DNA from: Ornithinimicrobium pratense
Lineage (GTDB): Bacteria > Actinomycetota > Actinomycetes > Actinomycetales > Dermatophilaceae
Direction: 5' to 3'
Assembly (NCBI RefSeq): GCF_008843165.1
Contig: NZ_CP044427.1
Location: 3,472,001-3,536,000, forward strand
Length of the DNA stretch: 64,000 nt
A program made the position numbers and the translations under genes. Positions 16,465 to 25,753 of the stretch are shown piece after piece (positions within the stretch are counted from its first letter, which is position 1; the number at the start of each line of letters is the position of its first letter). Below the pieces are notes generated by a model, which saw nothing but the letters and a program-made list of their open reading frames with translations, ran no database searches and was not told the DNA's origin.

Positions 16465-17634
16465 ATGAAGATCGCGATTGCCGGCACCGGTTATGTCGGT
16501 CTGTCCAATGCCGTGGTGCTGGCCCAGAACCACGAGGTCGTAGCCCTGGATATCAACCCGGCCAAGGTCGAGCTGATCAACCAGCGCCAGTCCCCCATCG
16601 TGGACACCGAGCTCACGGACTACCTGGCGACCAACAACCTTGACCTGCGCGCGACCACCGACCCGGCCCAGGCCTACACCGGCGCCGACTGGGTCGTGAT
16701 CGCCACCCCGACCGACTACGACACCGAGACCAACTTCTTCGACACCTCCAGCGTGGAAGCGGTGCTCGCCGACGTCCTGGACATCAACCCCCGGGCCGCA
16801 GTCGTGATCAAGTCCACCATCCCCGTGGGCTACACGGAACGGTTGCGCGAGCAACACCCGGGGGCCACGGTCATCTTCTCCCCAGAGTTCCTCCGGGAGG
16901 GTCGGGCTCTGCACGACAACCTGCACCCCTCGCGGATCATCGTCGGTGACACCGGTGAGCGCGGGAGGCAGTTCGCCGACCTGCTCCTGGAAGGCGCGCT
17001 GGACAAAGACGTCCCGGTGCTGCTCACCGGGTCCACCGAGGCCGAGGCGATCAAGCTGTTCGCCAACACCTACCTGGCCATGCGGGTGGCCTACTTCAAC
17101 GAGCTGGACACCTACGCCGTCACCCGAGGCCTCGACACCCGCCAGATCATCGAGGGCGTCGGCCTGGACCCCCGCATCGGCTCGCACTACAACAACCCCT
17201 CCTTCGGCTACGGCGGCTACTGCCTGCCCAAGGACACCCGCCAGTTGCTGGCCAACTACGGCGACGTCCCCCAGACGCTCATCACCGCGATCGTGGACGC
17301 CAACACCACCCGTATGGACTTCATCACTACCGACATCGTCTCCCGACACCCCCGCCAGGTTGGTATCTACCGCCTCATCATGAAGGCCGGCTCCGACAAC
17401 TTCCGCGCCTCCTCCATCCAGGGCGTGATGTCCCGCCTGCAGGCCCAGGGCATTGAGGTCGCCGTCTATGAGCCCGCCCTGGACGAGGACTCCTTCCAGG
17501 GTTGCCGCGTCTACCAGGACCTTCAGGAGTTCGTCACCGCCAGCGACATCATCATCGCCAACCGCCGCGACGACCACCTCCAGGAGCTGGCGGGCGACAA
17601 GGTCTACAGTCGAGACATCTACCAGCGAGACTGA
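16465..17634 (+). CDS. ugd: UDP-glucose 6-dehydrogenase family protein
   Basis: This enzyme oxidises UDP-glucose (or a related UDP-hexose) to the uronic acid with two NAD+. The 389-residue protein has the N-terminal nucleotide-binding GTGYVG at residues 7-12, the [15 protein letters not shown] loop, [15 protein letters not shown], and the catalytic cysteine Cys253 in [11 protein letters not shown]. Its size and the LREGRA sequence match the short UGD class, as in streptococcal HasB-like enzymes. The C-terminal UDP-binding domain ends [12 protein letters not shown] good AAGGAG site precedes ATG 16465. It is the first gene of the glycan locus, 62 bp ahead of a glycosyltransferase, and probably supplies UDP-glucuronate for the polymer. 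Confidence 0.92.
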   Translation: MKIAIAGTGYVGLSNAVVLAQNHEVVALDINPAKVELINQRQSPIVDTELTDYLATNNLDLRATTDPAQAYTGADWVVIATPTDYDTETNFFDTSSVEAVLADVLDINPRAAVVIKSTIPVGYTERLREQHPGATVIFSPEFLREGRALHDNLHPSRIIVGDTGERGRQFADLLLEGALDKDVPVLLTGSTEAEAIKLFANTYLAMRVAYFNELDTYAVTRGLDTRQIIEGVGLDPRIGSHYNNPSFGYGGYCLPKDTRQLLANYGDVPQTLITAIVDANTTRMDFITTDIVSRHPRQVGIYRLIMKAGSDNFRASSIQGVMSRLQAQGIEVAVYEPALDEDSFQGCRVYQDLQEFVTASDIIIANRRDDHLQELAGDKVYSRDIYQRD

Positions 17635-17696
17635 CCCGGATCCTGACCCGCGAGACCGGCACCGGCCCGGTCCGGTCACCGACGACAAAGGACAGC

Positions 17697-20048
17697 GTGA
17701 AGATCACCCGCCGTCGCACGAAAAAGAAGTCACCCCGCCGCATCCGCACCGACGCTCCGCGAACCTGGCTGCTGCTGGCCTCCAGCGCCCAGACCGTCAC
17801 AGCCCACGCGGAGGAGATCCGGGGGCTGGCCTCGGCGGGGCACGTGGTGCGGTTGGGCTACCGGGGGGGACGCTTGCCGGTCGGCCTTCCGCGCGGCCGA
17901 CACCGGCTAGGCACCTACCGGACCGGCCCCATCCGACCTCTCACCGCGGCCCTCACTGCGGCCCTCACCGCCCCCCTGCCGTTGGCCCGCAAACTGTCGC
18001 TCGCCGCCGAGCGCGACCGCTGGCTCGCCGAGATCGCCCCCGTCGCCGACGACATCGTCTTCCTCGACCAGCCCGCAGCCCAGCACCTGCTGGAACGGGT
18101 CACCGCCCTGGCCCCCGCTGCGCAGGTCTGGCTGCCCGCCCAGGCGGCCCGGGTGCTGGCCGAGGAGGCGGCCTGGCGCGAGCTCTCGGTCGGGGCCGTC
18201 GAGCTGGACGGCCGGCTCCCGGCACAGCGGATCACCCTCAGCCGGGTGCTCGCGCCCGCGGAGAAACTCACCGAGCTGGCCGAGGCCGCGCCGCTGCGTC
18301 GGGACCTCGCCCGCGACGTGCGCCCCGAGCTACGCCGGCTCAGCCGGTGGGCCCTGCGCCGCGGCCGTTTCGACCGGGTCGACTCCTTGCTCGCGATCAC
18401 CGACCTGCTCCGGGGCATGTTTGGCCCCGACGGCCGCGAGGATGCAGCGGTCGCTGCCCTGCGGGCCCACGTCGCGCTGGTGCGCGACGAGGATCCCGGA
18501 GCACCGGTCGTCGAGCTCGTCGGATCCGTGCTGGACCAGGCCGACGTTGCCCTGGGCATCGACGACGTCAAGGAGGCCTCCGAGCTGGGCGCGATCGCGC
18601 TCGGTCTGGCCTTCCACCAGCAGCTGCACACCGCCACCATGCGCACCCCGCTGGTCGAGGAGCCCGACGTGTTCCTCGCCCCCCTGCGAAAGAGCCGGAT
18701 CGGCCAGCTGTTGGCCCTGGCCGACGCCCGTCCCCTCGGGCCGGAGTCGCTGTTCGACACCGAGGGTGAGGGCGAGGACGCCGCCGGCCTGACGCACGAG
18801 GACGCGGAGCTGAACACCCCCAGCCACCTGGCCGAGGCCCCCGCGGTCCGCACCGACAACGGGTCCGAGGGCCGGTTGCGCGTCTGCATGCTGCCCGGGG
18901 TCTACGCCCACCATGCCGTCCCGCTGCTCGAGGCGCTGGACACGCACGAGGGGGTCGAGCTGACCACTGTCCGCCTCACCGGGGTGCCGTTCCGCGGCAT
19001 GATGATCGACGCTCCGCTGTTGCAGTACCGGATCGAGCACGCCCTGGGCAGGGTGCCGACGGTGGGCCTGCAGGTGACCCGCGAGGAGCTCGAGGCGGTC
19101 CGCAGCGCGGACGTCGTCGTGGCCGACTGGGCCGACAAAGGCGCGGCCTGGGCCTCGACCGTCGTGCCCGACGGTACGCGCATGGTGGTGCGGGTGCACA
19201 GCGTCGACGCCCTCTCGGCACCGGCCCAGCTGGTTGACTGGTCCCGGGTGGACGACGTCGTCTTCGTCGCCGACCATATCCGCGACCTTTTCCTCGGGGT
19301 CCTGGGTGAGCGGGTGGGCCACGTGCGCACGCACGTCGTCACCAACATCGTGCCGCCGGAGAAGTTCCCTGACCCGCTGCTGCCCGATGCCTCCCGCACC
19401 TTGGGCGTGGTGGGCTGGGGGCAGGTCGTCAAGGACCCCACGTTCGCCCTCGACGTCCTGGAGATCCTGGTCCGGGACGACAAGCGGTGGCGGCTACGGC
19501 TGATCGGCACCGACTTCGGCCAGCACCACGCGGCCGCGGCCCAAGAGTATGCGGCCACCTTCCGGAGACGGGCGCTCCAGGACAACATCGTGGACCAGAT
19601 CGACTACACCGGCTTTACCAGGCAGCTGGCCGACCACCTGCGCCACGTCGGGTTCATCCTCAACACCAGTCGGCGCGAGGGCTGCCCGGTGGGCACGCTG
19701 GAGGGCACGGCGGCTGGCGCCTTCCCGGTGGTGCGCGACTGGCCTACCTTCGCCGCGCTCGATGGAGCCGGTCGGCTCTTCCCGCGCCGCTGCGTCGTGA
19801 CCACGCCGCAGGAGGCGGCGCAGCTGATCCAGTCCCTGGCCGACGACGAGCAGCGTCGCCGCGCGGTGGCGGAGGTCCGCCAGGATATGGCTGAGCAGTT
19901 CTCCGACGCCGGCACCCGGGACCGGCTGCTGGAGGTCATCATCGAGCCGCAGGCGACCAACCAGCCCCAGCCGCAGGCGACCAACCACCCCCAGCCGCAG
20001 GCGACCAACCAGCCCGAGCCACAGGCCGTGGAAGAGTCAGAGCGGTAG
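17697..20048 (+). CDS. Large GT4-like glycosyltransferase with N-terminal helical region (paralogue of 39272-41325)
   Basis: The 783-residue protein starts at GTG 17697, after AAAGGAC. Residues 1-40 are basic, and residues 35-75 (TWLLLASSAQTVTAHAEEIR...) look like a Rossmann-type opening. Residues 200-390 are helical and contain FHQQLHTATMRTPLVEEPDV. From about residue 395 there is a GT-B glycosyltransferase: MLPGVYAHHAVPLLEAL, an RVHSVDALS block, VGWGQVVKDP, and STSRREG-like LNTSRREGCPVGTLEG followed by FPVVRDWP. The last 30 residues are three tandem 8-residue PQATNQPQ-like units. The whole protein matches the split gene at 39272-41325 along its length. It probably adds a sugar in the cytoplasm; donor and acceptor are unknown. 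Confidence 0.82.
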   Translation: MKITRRRTKKKSPRRIRTDAPRTWLLLASSAQTVTAHAEEIRGLASAGHVVRLGYRGGRLPVGLPRGRHRLGTYRTGPIRPLTAALTAALTAPLPLARKLSLAAERDRWLAEIAPVADDIVFLDQPAAQHLLERVTALAPAAQVWLPAQAARVLAEEAAWRELSVGAVELDGRLPAQRITLSRVLAPAEKLTELAEAAPLRRDLARDVRPELRRLSRWALRRGRFDRVDSLLAITDLLRGMFGPDGREDAAVAALRAHVALVRDEDPGAPVVELVGSVLDQADVALGIDDVKEASELGAIALGLAFHQQLHTATMRTPLVEEPDVFLAPLRKSRIGQLLALADARPLGPESLFDTEGEGEDAAGLTHEDAELNTPSHLAEAPAVRTDNGSEGRLRVCMLPGVYAHHAVPLLEALDTHEGVELTTVRLTGVPFRGMMIDAPLLQYRIEHALGRVPTVGLQVTREELEAVRSADVVVADWADKGAAWASTVVPDGTRMVVRVHSVDALSAPAQLVDWSRVDDVVFVADHIRDLFLGVLGERVGHVRTHVVTNIVPPEKFPDPLLPDASRTLGVVGWGQVVKDPTFALDVLEILVRDDKRWRLRLIGTDFGQHHAAAAQEYAATFRRRALQDNIVDQIDYTGFTRQLADHLRHVGFILNTSRREGCPVGTLEGTAAGAFPVVRDWPTFAALDGAGRLFPRRCVVTTPQEAAQLIQSLADDEQRRRAVAEVRQDMAEQFSDAGTRDRLLEVIIEPQATNQPQPQATNHPQPQATNQPEPQAVEESER
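19944..20027 (+). repeat. 24-bp tandem repeat at the 3' end of a glycosyltransferase gene
   Basis: Three consecutive 24-bp units (19944-19967, 19968-19991, 19992-20015) differ at only one or two bases, and half of a fourth follows. They encode repeats of PQATNQPQ type at the C-terminus. Near-identical tandem units of a multiple of three bases can expand or contract without shifting the frame, so copy number may vary between strains. Confidence 0.85.
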
Positions 20049-20067
20049 GCGGCCTCCTCCGGCCACG

Positions 20068-21336
20068 TCAGGCGCTGCGCGCCGTCACCGGCCGGGCGGC
20101 CTCCCGGTCGGGGACCCGCACGCCGCGGGCCAGCTGGGAGAGCAGCTGGGCGGCGGCGGTGGCGTGACCCACGGGGGTGCGGAACTGCAGGGCGGGGTCG
20201 TCGGTGGCGGACAGCACGCTGCTTTCCTCCAGGATCCCCCAGACCGGGGTGCCGCTGCCCCGGTAGTCCCCCCACTTGGACAGCAGGAAGGGGTTGCGCT
20301 CAGCCCCCCGGGGCAGGGGGTAGTCAACCACGAGCAGGACGTCCATCCGCCGGGCGATCTCCAGGAACTGGAGGAAGGGCAAGAACTCCTCCACCTTGAC
20401 CGTGTCCTGCAGGCCCATCTCGGTCACGATCTCGCGCAGGGTGTTGGTCGGCTGGGTGAAAATGTGCAGACGTAGCCGCGCCCGCTGCTCCGGCGCCAAC
20501 AGGCCCATGGCCTCCACGGCCGCGATCGGGCTCTGCTTGCCGTAGAAGTTGCCGAAGTAGGCGATGTGCAGCACCCCCTCCTCCAGCTCGACCGGGGCCC
20601 GGTCCATCGCGTAGAACTTCTCCGGCAGCATCGGGTGGTGGGTCGCGACCGTGTGCTTCCGCAACCGGTCCGCCAGCCGGGAGTCGTGGCACCGGCCGGC
20701 CATGTACTCGGCCTGCTGGGAGTTGGTAAACATGATTCGGTCGGCGAAGGCGTAGACCAGCACCTCCGCCCACTCGAAGACGTTGTCGCTCTCCGGTGGC
20801 TCCCAGCCCGCCTCCGTCAGCAGGACCCGCAGCCGGTCCCAGAGCTCCGAGTCTCGCATGGGCGCGTGCCGCTCGGCCCCCGTCGCGTCGGCGGAGCAGG
20901 GGTCGGAGAACTCCGCCTCCCAGACGATCTCGGGGTGGCGGGCCTTGACCAGCGCGGCCAGGAAGTGGGACGCCACGAAGTGGGAGCGGGAGAACATCGA
21001 GGACCAGGGGATCCCACTCTGGAGCAGGTCGCCGGCCTCGGCGGACTCGGCGCTCCACCGGTCGACCTGCTGCATACCCTCGTCGCACCAGGCCACGATC
21101 GAGCGCCAGGCCGAGAAGTAGGTGGGGGTGTCCAGCACCGCCCGGCGTCGGACCTGGCCGTCAGCTACCAGGTCCAGGCCCGGGTCGACCGCCCGCAGCC
21201 CGCCCATCTCGTTCTGGATGACGTCGACCGGCTCCCCCTGAAGGCAGACGCGCTTGGCGGCGACAGTGCCGGAGGTGTCGACGTAGGGGACGAAACAGTA
21301 GGCGATGACGAGGCGTCGGGCCGGGGTTGTCATCAT
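20068..21336 (-). CDS. Glycosyltransferase-like protein (paralogue of 38008-39207)
   Basis: The 422-residue protein begins LVIAYCFVPYVDTSGTVAAKRV and includes DVIQNEMG, PTYFSAWRSIVAWC, a WEAEFSDPCS block, IAYFGNFYGKQ and ARRMDVLLVVDYPLPRG followed by NPFLLSKWGDYRGSGTPVWGI. This GT-B-like architecture is shared along its whole length with the 399-residue protein at 38008-39207. The IAYFGNFY strand and the SKWGDYRGSG loop probably correspond to the C-terminal nucleotide-sugar-binding half. I do not recognise a named enzyme. Two ATGs (21336 and 21333) are possible. It converges on the gene at 17697-20048 with only 19 bp between them, exactly as its paralogue converges on the other large transferase. 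Confidence 0.75.
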   Translation of the reverse strand: MMTTPARRLVIAYCFVPYVDTSGTVAAKRVCLQGEPVDVIQNEMGGLRAVDPGLDLVADGQVRRRAVLDTPTYFSAWRSIVAWCDEGMQQVDRWSAESAEAGDLLQSGIPWSSMFSRSHFVASHFLAALVKARHPEIVWEAEFSDPCSADATGAERHAPMRDSELWDRLRVLLTEAGWEPPESDNVFEWAEVLVYAFADRIMFTNSQQAEYMAGRCHDSRLADRLRKHTVATHHPMLPEKFYAMDRAPVELEEGVLHIAYFGNFYGKQSPIAAVEAMGLLAPEQRARLRLHIFTQPTNTLREIVTEMGLQDTVKVEEFLPFLQFLEIARRMDVLLVVDYPLPRGAERNPFLLSKWGDYRGSGTPVWGILEESSVLSATDDPALQFRTPVGHATAAAQLLSQLARGVRVPDREAARPVTARSA

Positions 21337-21433
21337 TTTGTCGATCTTACCGAGCGGTGTCGGCGATACCCGCCAGGGTGGCCACTCAGGGCGTGGGGGA
21401 CGAGCAGGACGTTCACGCGATGCCAGGGGCCCC

Positions 21434-22564
21434 TCACCGATCGGCGATCTCCTCCAGCGCGGCGACGAAGTCGCCCTTGAGCCGCTCCCAGTCATGGTGC
21501 TCGGCAACATAACCGTGCCCGCGGCGTCCGAGCACCCGGGCCTGGTCAGGGTCCGCAACCCACCCGGCGAGCACGTCCACGACCTCGGTGGTCGCGCGGA
21601 AGGGCACCACGACCCCCGCCCCGCTGCGCTGCACCAGGTCCTGCTGGAGCGGTAGCGGGGTCACCACCGCTGGGATTCCGCGGCCGAGGTACTCGACCAC
21701 CTTGGTGGCCATGCTCGGCCGGAAGTTGGCCTCGTCGTGCAGCAGGCACAGGCCCGCGAGCGCCCCGTCCAGCCGGCGGACGGCGCGGTCGGCCGGCAGG
21801 AACCCCAGCCAGTCCAGCACCCCGTCGTCCGTGGCCCGGCGCAGGAGCTGCTCCGCGGCGCCGTGGGCGGGGCCGATGACCTCGACCCGCGCCCCCGGGG
21901 GCAGGCGGCGGGCCACCTCGACCATCTCGGCGGCCCCCCGCTCAAGGGTGATACTTCCCAGGTAGATGACCCGCATGATGCCGTCCTGCGGCTGGGCGGC
22001 CGCGTGGGGGCTGGTCGGCACGGAGACCACGTTGGGGACGACAGGGTGGGTGCGCCGGAACCGCTGGGCGTAGTGGTGGTCGGCGAGCAGCAGTTGCACT
22101 CTGCGCTCGGCGATCCGCTCGAGGCCCCGCACCGCCACCGCGGCCGGTCTCCTGAGCGGGCCGGGGATCCAGGGACGTACCTCGACGGCGGCGGCGGTGT
22201 CCTCGTGCACGTCCCAGACCACGGCAGGCAGGTCCAGGCCGGGCGTGGCCAGCAGGAGCTCGGGGTCGTGCAGGAGCACCACGTCATGGGCAGGCGCGAG
22301 GGAGCGGAGCACCCGACGCGCCCCTCGCAGCGCGGCGGAGCGCCGCCGGCCACTGGCGCGGGGCACGTCGACGGCCTTCATCCCCGCGACGTCCGTGGGC
22401 CGCTCGAGGCCGTAACCGCGCCAGGGGGCGGCGTAGGTGACGCGCCACCCGGCATCCAGCAGCGCGGCAATCTGGCGGTGCCGGATCCGGCTGTCGTCGG
22501 GATGGTGGACGACGGTGAGGACCAGGGCCGAGCGGCCCCTGCCAGACATGGCGTTTGCGCTCAC
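21434..22564 (-). CDS. GT4-like glycosyltransferase
   Basis: The 376-residue protein has the GT-B arrangement: an N-terminal half opening VLTVVHHPDDSRIRHRQIAALLDAGW, and a C-terminal half with VIYLGSITLERGAAEMVEVARRL, WLGFLPADRAVRRLDGA and FRPSMATKVVEYLGRGIPAVVTPL. The last has the Lys and the Glu of the donor-binding site. GTG 22564 overlaps the Wzt stop codon as GTGA; ATG 22549 is an alternative five codons later. It is the last member of the coupled set dehydrogenase-Wzm-Wzt-transferase, so it likely builds the polymer exported by that ABC system. Confidence 0.85.
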   Translation of the reverse strand: MSANAMSGRGRSALVLTVVHHPDDSRIRHRQIAALLDAGWRVTYAAPWRGYGLERPTDVAGMKAVDVPRASGRRRSAALRGARRVLRSLAPAHDVVLLHDPELLLATPGLDLPAVVWDVHEDTAAAVEVRPWIPGPLRRPAAVAVRGLERIAERRVQLLLADHHYAQRFRRTHPVVPNVVSVPTSPHAAAQPQDGIMRVIYLGSITLERGAAEMVEVARRLPPGARVEVIGPAHGAAEQLLRRATDDGVLDWLGFLPADRAVRRLDGALAGLCLLHDEANFRPSMATKVVEYLGRGIPAVVTPLPLQQDLVQRSGAGVVVPFRATTEVVDVLAGWVADPDQARVLGRRGHGYVAEHHDWERLKGDFVAALEEIADR

Positions 22565-23514
22565 GAGCGTTGTGGGCCCCGGCGGGCGCGGCGGTCCCAC
22601 CGGTCGAGAAACTCGGTGGCGGCCTCCGGCCCCTCGTTGAGCTCGATCTCCTTGGCCTCCTCGAACCGCTGGCGCCACACCTGCCGGTGCTTGCCGTACT
22701 TGCGGTTGTAGAGCCCGAAGACCGGTTCCGGCTCACCGTCGGCCAGCACCCGCCCCTCGTCGATCCACAGCACCCGGTCGCACATCTTCTCGATTGAGGA
22801 GCGGCTGTGGCTGACCATGAAGACCGTGCCGGCCTGGGCCTGGAACGTCTCGATCCGCTCCTGGGCCTTGTCCTTGAAGGCGGAGTCACCGGTGGCCAGG
22901 GCCTCGTCGATGACGAGGATCTCCGGGACCGCGGCGGTGGAGATGGCGAACCGCAGTCGCGCCGCCATCCCTGTGGAGTAGGTGTTCATCGGCAGGTCGA
23001 TGAAGGGGCCGATGTCGGCGAACTCGACGATCTCGTCAATGACCTCCTCGACCTGCGCCGGCGTGAAACCCTGGGCAAGGCAGCCGATGTGGATGTTCTG
23101 GCGGCCGGTCATCTTGGGCAGCAGGACAGCCCCGACGCCCAGCAGCGCGGCGCGGCCGTCGATCCAGATCTGGCCGCCCGTCGGCGGGACCAGCCCGGCG
23201 ATCGAGCGCAGCAGCGTGGACTTGCCGGAGCCGTTGCGCCCGATCAGCCCGATGGACTCACCCCGGTAGGCGACGAAGGAGACGTCCCGCACCGCATGCA
23301 CCTCGCGCACCCCGACGCCGGACCGGCTGCGGGTTGCGAGCCGACGGAAGATGCCGGCGTCGTCCTGGGGATCGACCTCGGGTCCTGAGCCGGTGCCGAA
23401 GACGCGGTAGGTGATGTCGACGTGCGAGGCGATGACCGAGGGCGGTCGCGTCTGGTCGACGATGCTTCCCGGGGGCAGCTGCGGCGGGGCGGGGGCAGCC
23501 TCAAGCCCGTCCAT
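22561..23514 (-). CDS. ABC transporter ATP-binding protein, Wzt/TagH type
   Basis: The 317-residue ATPase powers export of a lipid-linked polysaccharide or wall polymer. Walker A is GRNGSGKST. The ABC signature is YSTGMAARLRF, the altered form typical of the Wzt/TagH polysaccharide exporters in place of LSGGQ. Walker B reads ILVIDEALATGD and the switch histidine is MVSHS. After the core there is a C-terminal extension of about 60 residues (LYNRKYGKHRQVWRQRF), shorter than the carbohydrate-binding domain of O9a-type Wzt. The start overlaps the permease gene by 14 nt. Confidence 0.93.
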   Translation of the reverse strand: MDGLEAAPAPPQLPPGSIVDQTRPPSVIASHVDITYRVFGTGSGPEVDPQDDAGIFRRLATRSRSGVGVREVHAVRDVSFVAYRGESIGLIGRNGSGKSTLLRSIAGLVPPTGGQIWIDGRAALLGVGAVLLPKMTGRQNIHIGCLAQGFTPAQVEEVIDEIVEFADIGPFIDLPMNTYSTGMAARLRFAISTAAVPEILVIDEALATGDSAFKDKAQERIETFQAQAGTVFMVSHSRSSIEKMCDRVLWIDEGRVLADGEPEPVFGLYNRKYGKHRQVWRQRFEEAKEIELNEGPEAATEFLDRWDRRARRGPQRS

Positions 23515-24412
23515 AGCTGCCCTCCCCCCGCCAGAAGAACACGAACCCGACGACGAAGAAGAGCAGGGCCCACCCGCCGCCGATGGCCCAGGTGAGCAGG
23601 TCGGGCGCGGCCGGGTTCCAGATCGTCTCCCGCACCAAGGTGAGGCTGACCGCGGCCGGCTGGTACTGCAGGGCCAGTGCGACGAGCTCGGGAGCCTGGA
23701 GGCGCTCGATCTGCAGCTCGATGGAGAAGAAGACGCCGGAGACGTAGCGCAGCAGCCGCACCACTAGCGGCATGAGGTTGGCCAGGTCGCGGATGGCGTG
23801 CACGAGGCGGGCGGTCAGCATGGCGATGCCCAGCCCCATGACCAGGACGATGAACAGCGCCACCGGATAGAGCAGCCAGCTCCAGGTGACCTGCCAGTCC
23901 TGGTCCCACAGCGCGATGAGGAGCAGCACGCCGAAGGCTGGGAGCTGGCTGACGAAGGCGGAGAGCACCGCCACCAGGGGCGGCAGCACGCGGGGGAACT
24001 GCATCGAGCGGATCAGGCTCATCTTGCTCATCAGCGACTTCGACCCCGAGGTCAGCGCCAGCGAGAACAGGGCGTACGTGAACAGCCCCGCGGTGAGGAA
24101 GGTGATGAAGTTGTCGATCCCGCGGGCGGTGCCCAGCAGCAGGCCGAAGATGAGGAAGTAGGCCAGGCCCAGGAGCAGGGGGTTGATGACGGCCCAGACG
24201 AAGCCCAGGTAGTTGTCCCGGTGCTCGCTGGTGAACTCGCCCTTGGCCATCGCCCACATCAGGTGGCGGTGCCGCCAGACGTCGGCGACGTAGCGCCAGA
24301 ATCGCGGCCGCTGACCCACCGGCTGCAGACCGTGCAGGGCCGCGAGGGCAGCGGCGTCCTCCCGGCTCAGCACCGGTGGGACGTCTCGGGGGTCGGGCCC
24401 CACGACGGTCAC
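23501..24412 (-). CDS. ABC transporter permease, Wzm/TagG type
   Basis: The 303-residue protein is the membrane half of the polysaccharide exporter. It has six hydrophobic segments, among them LGFVWAVINPLLLGLAYFLI and LLLIALWDQDWQVTW. NYLGFVWAVINPL is the recognisable ABC-2 type signature of the Wzm/TagG group. The N-terminal 60 residues are cytoplasmic and amphipathic. GTG 24412 overlaps the stop codon of the upstream dehydrogenase (GTGA), so the exporter is coupled to sugar-nucleotide synthesis. The partner ATPase follows immediately. Confidence 0.92.
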   Translation of the reverse strand: MTVVGPDPRDVPPVLSREDAAALAALHGLQPVGQRPRFWRYVADVWRHRHLMWAMAKGEFTSEHRDNYLGFVWAVINPLLLGLAYFLIFGLLLGTARGIDNFITFLTAGLFTYALFSLALTSGSKSLMSKMSLIRSMQFPRVLPPLVAVLSAFVSQLPAFGVLLLIALWDQDWQVTWSWLLYPVALFIVLVMGLGIAMLTARLVHAIRDLANLMPLVVRLLRYVSGVFFSIELQIERLQAPELVALALQYQPAAVSLTLVRETIWNPAAPDLLTWAIGGGWALLFFVVGFVFFWRGEGSYGRA

Positions 24413-25668
24413 AGTCGGCTGACCTTCTCTGCCTCGGTGGCCTGGCCGCGGGTGTCGAAGAACACCTGGGCGGCGCCGGCGAGGGCGTTCACGTCATACT
24501 CCCGATGGTTCTGCACCAGGATCGTCAGGTCCGCCTGGCCCGCGCCCGCAGCCGGGTCATCCACCCGCATCGCCTCCGGCACCGCGGACCAGTCCGTGAC
24601 GTGCGGGTCGTGGTAGCGCACGAGCGCACCCTTAGCCATCAGGTTCCTCGCCAACGGCACCGCCGGACTCTCCCGCTGGTCGGCAATGTTCGGCTTGTAC
24701 GTCACCCCCAACAGCAACACGCTCGAACCCTTCACCGGCTTGCCCTCAGTGTTCAACAGGTCCTGCACCCGGGTCACGACATACCCCGGCATCGAGGAGT
24801 TGATCTCCTGCGCCAGCTCCACGAACCGGAACGGGTAACCCAACCGGGCCCGCACATTGTGCGACAGGTAGTTCGGGTCGATCGGGATGCAGTGCCCACC
24901 CACCCCCGGCCCCGGATAGAACGCCTGGAACCCGAACGGCTTGGACGCCGCGGCACCGATGACATCCCACAGGTCGATCCCCAGCTCATGACAGAACCGC
25001 GCCATCTCATTCACCAACGCAATGTTGATGTGCCGGTACGTGTTCTCCAGCAGCTTGGCCGTCTCCGCCTCCCGCGTCCCCCTCGTCCGCACCACCGTGT
25101 CCACGAACCGACCGTAGAACTGCGCCGCCGCGTCCGTACACGCCGGGGTATGCCCACCAACCACCTTCGGCGTGTTCTTCGCCCCGAACTCCGCATTCCC
25201 CGGGTCGATCCGCTCCGGGGAGAACGCCAAGAAGAAGTCGGTCCCAGCCACCAACCCACCAGCCTCCAACGCCGGCCGCACCACCTCATCCGTGGTCCCC
25301 GGATACGTCGTGGACTCCAACACCACCAACATCCCCGACACCAAGTTACGCGCCACCGCCGCCACCGCCGCGTTGATCGCCCTCAGGTCCGGCCCACCCT
25401 CATCCGACAACGGCGTCGGCACACAGATCACCACCGCCCCCGCCTCACCGATCCGCGCCTCATCAGTCGTGGCCTCAAACCCCCCCGCCACCATCTCCGC
25501 AACATCCGCATCCGAGAGGTCATCCACATGCGAACGCCCCGCGTTCAACTCCCCCACCACACCAGCGTTGATGTCAAACCCCACCACCCGCAACCCCGCC
25601 CGCGTCGCCTCCTGCGCCAACGGCAACCCCACATACCCCAACCCGATGATGACAGCGTCGACAGACAC
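24409..25668 (-). CDS. UDP-N-acetyl-hexosamine dehydrogenase (WecC/WbpA type)
   Basis: The enzyme converts a UDP-N-acetylhexosamine to its uronic acid with NAD+. Motifs: IIGLGYVGLPLA at the N-terminus, CVPTPLSDEGGPDLRAI, ESTTYPGTTDE, FSPERIDPGN, LLENTYRHINIALVNEMA, and the catalytic Cys260 in PGVGGHCIPIDP. FSPERIDPG and the HINIALVNE region place it with the WecC/WbpA/TuaD-like group, unlike the short ugd at 16465. GTG 25668 gives 419 residues, the family length, and has GAAGGAG nine bases upstream; longer starts exist up to 25794 without homology. Its codons show TAC/GCC-rich usage like its neighbours. It opens the minus-strand exporter operon and diverges from the GT28-like gene. Confidence 0.9.
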   Translation of the reverse strand: MSVDAVIIGLGYVGLPLAQEATRAGLRVVGFDINAGVVGELNAGRSHVDDLSDADVAEMVAGGFEATTDEARIGEAGAVVICVPTPLSDEGGPDLRAINAAVAAVARNLVSGMLVVLESTTYPGTTDEVVRPALEAGGLVAGTDFFLAFSPERIDPGNAEFGAKNTPKVVGGHTPACTDAAAQFYGRFVDTVVRTRGTREAETAKLLENTYRHINIALVNEMARFCHELGIDLWDVIGAAASKPFGFQAFYPGPGVGGHCIPIDPNYLSHNVRARLGYPFRFVELAQEINSSMPGYVVTRVQDLLNTEGKPVKGSSVLLLGVTYKPNIADQRESPAVPLARNLMAKGALVRYHDPHVTDWSAVPEAMRVDDPAAGAGQADLTILVQNHREYDVNALAGAAQVFFDTRGQATEAEKVSRL

Positions 25669-25753
25669 GGTGAAAGGCTCCTTCAGGATGCGGGTGTGGG
25701 TCTGCGCGCGATACGCGCCCGTCATGATATCGCGCTGTGACATGATCGCCGGT

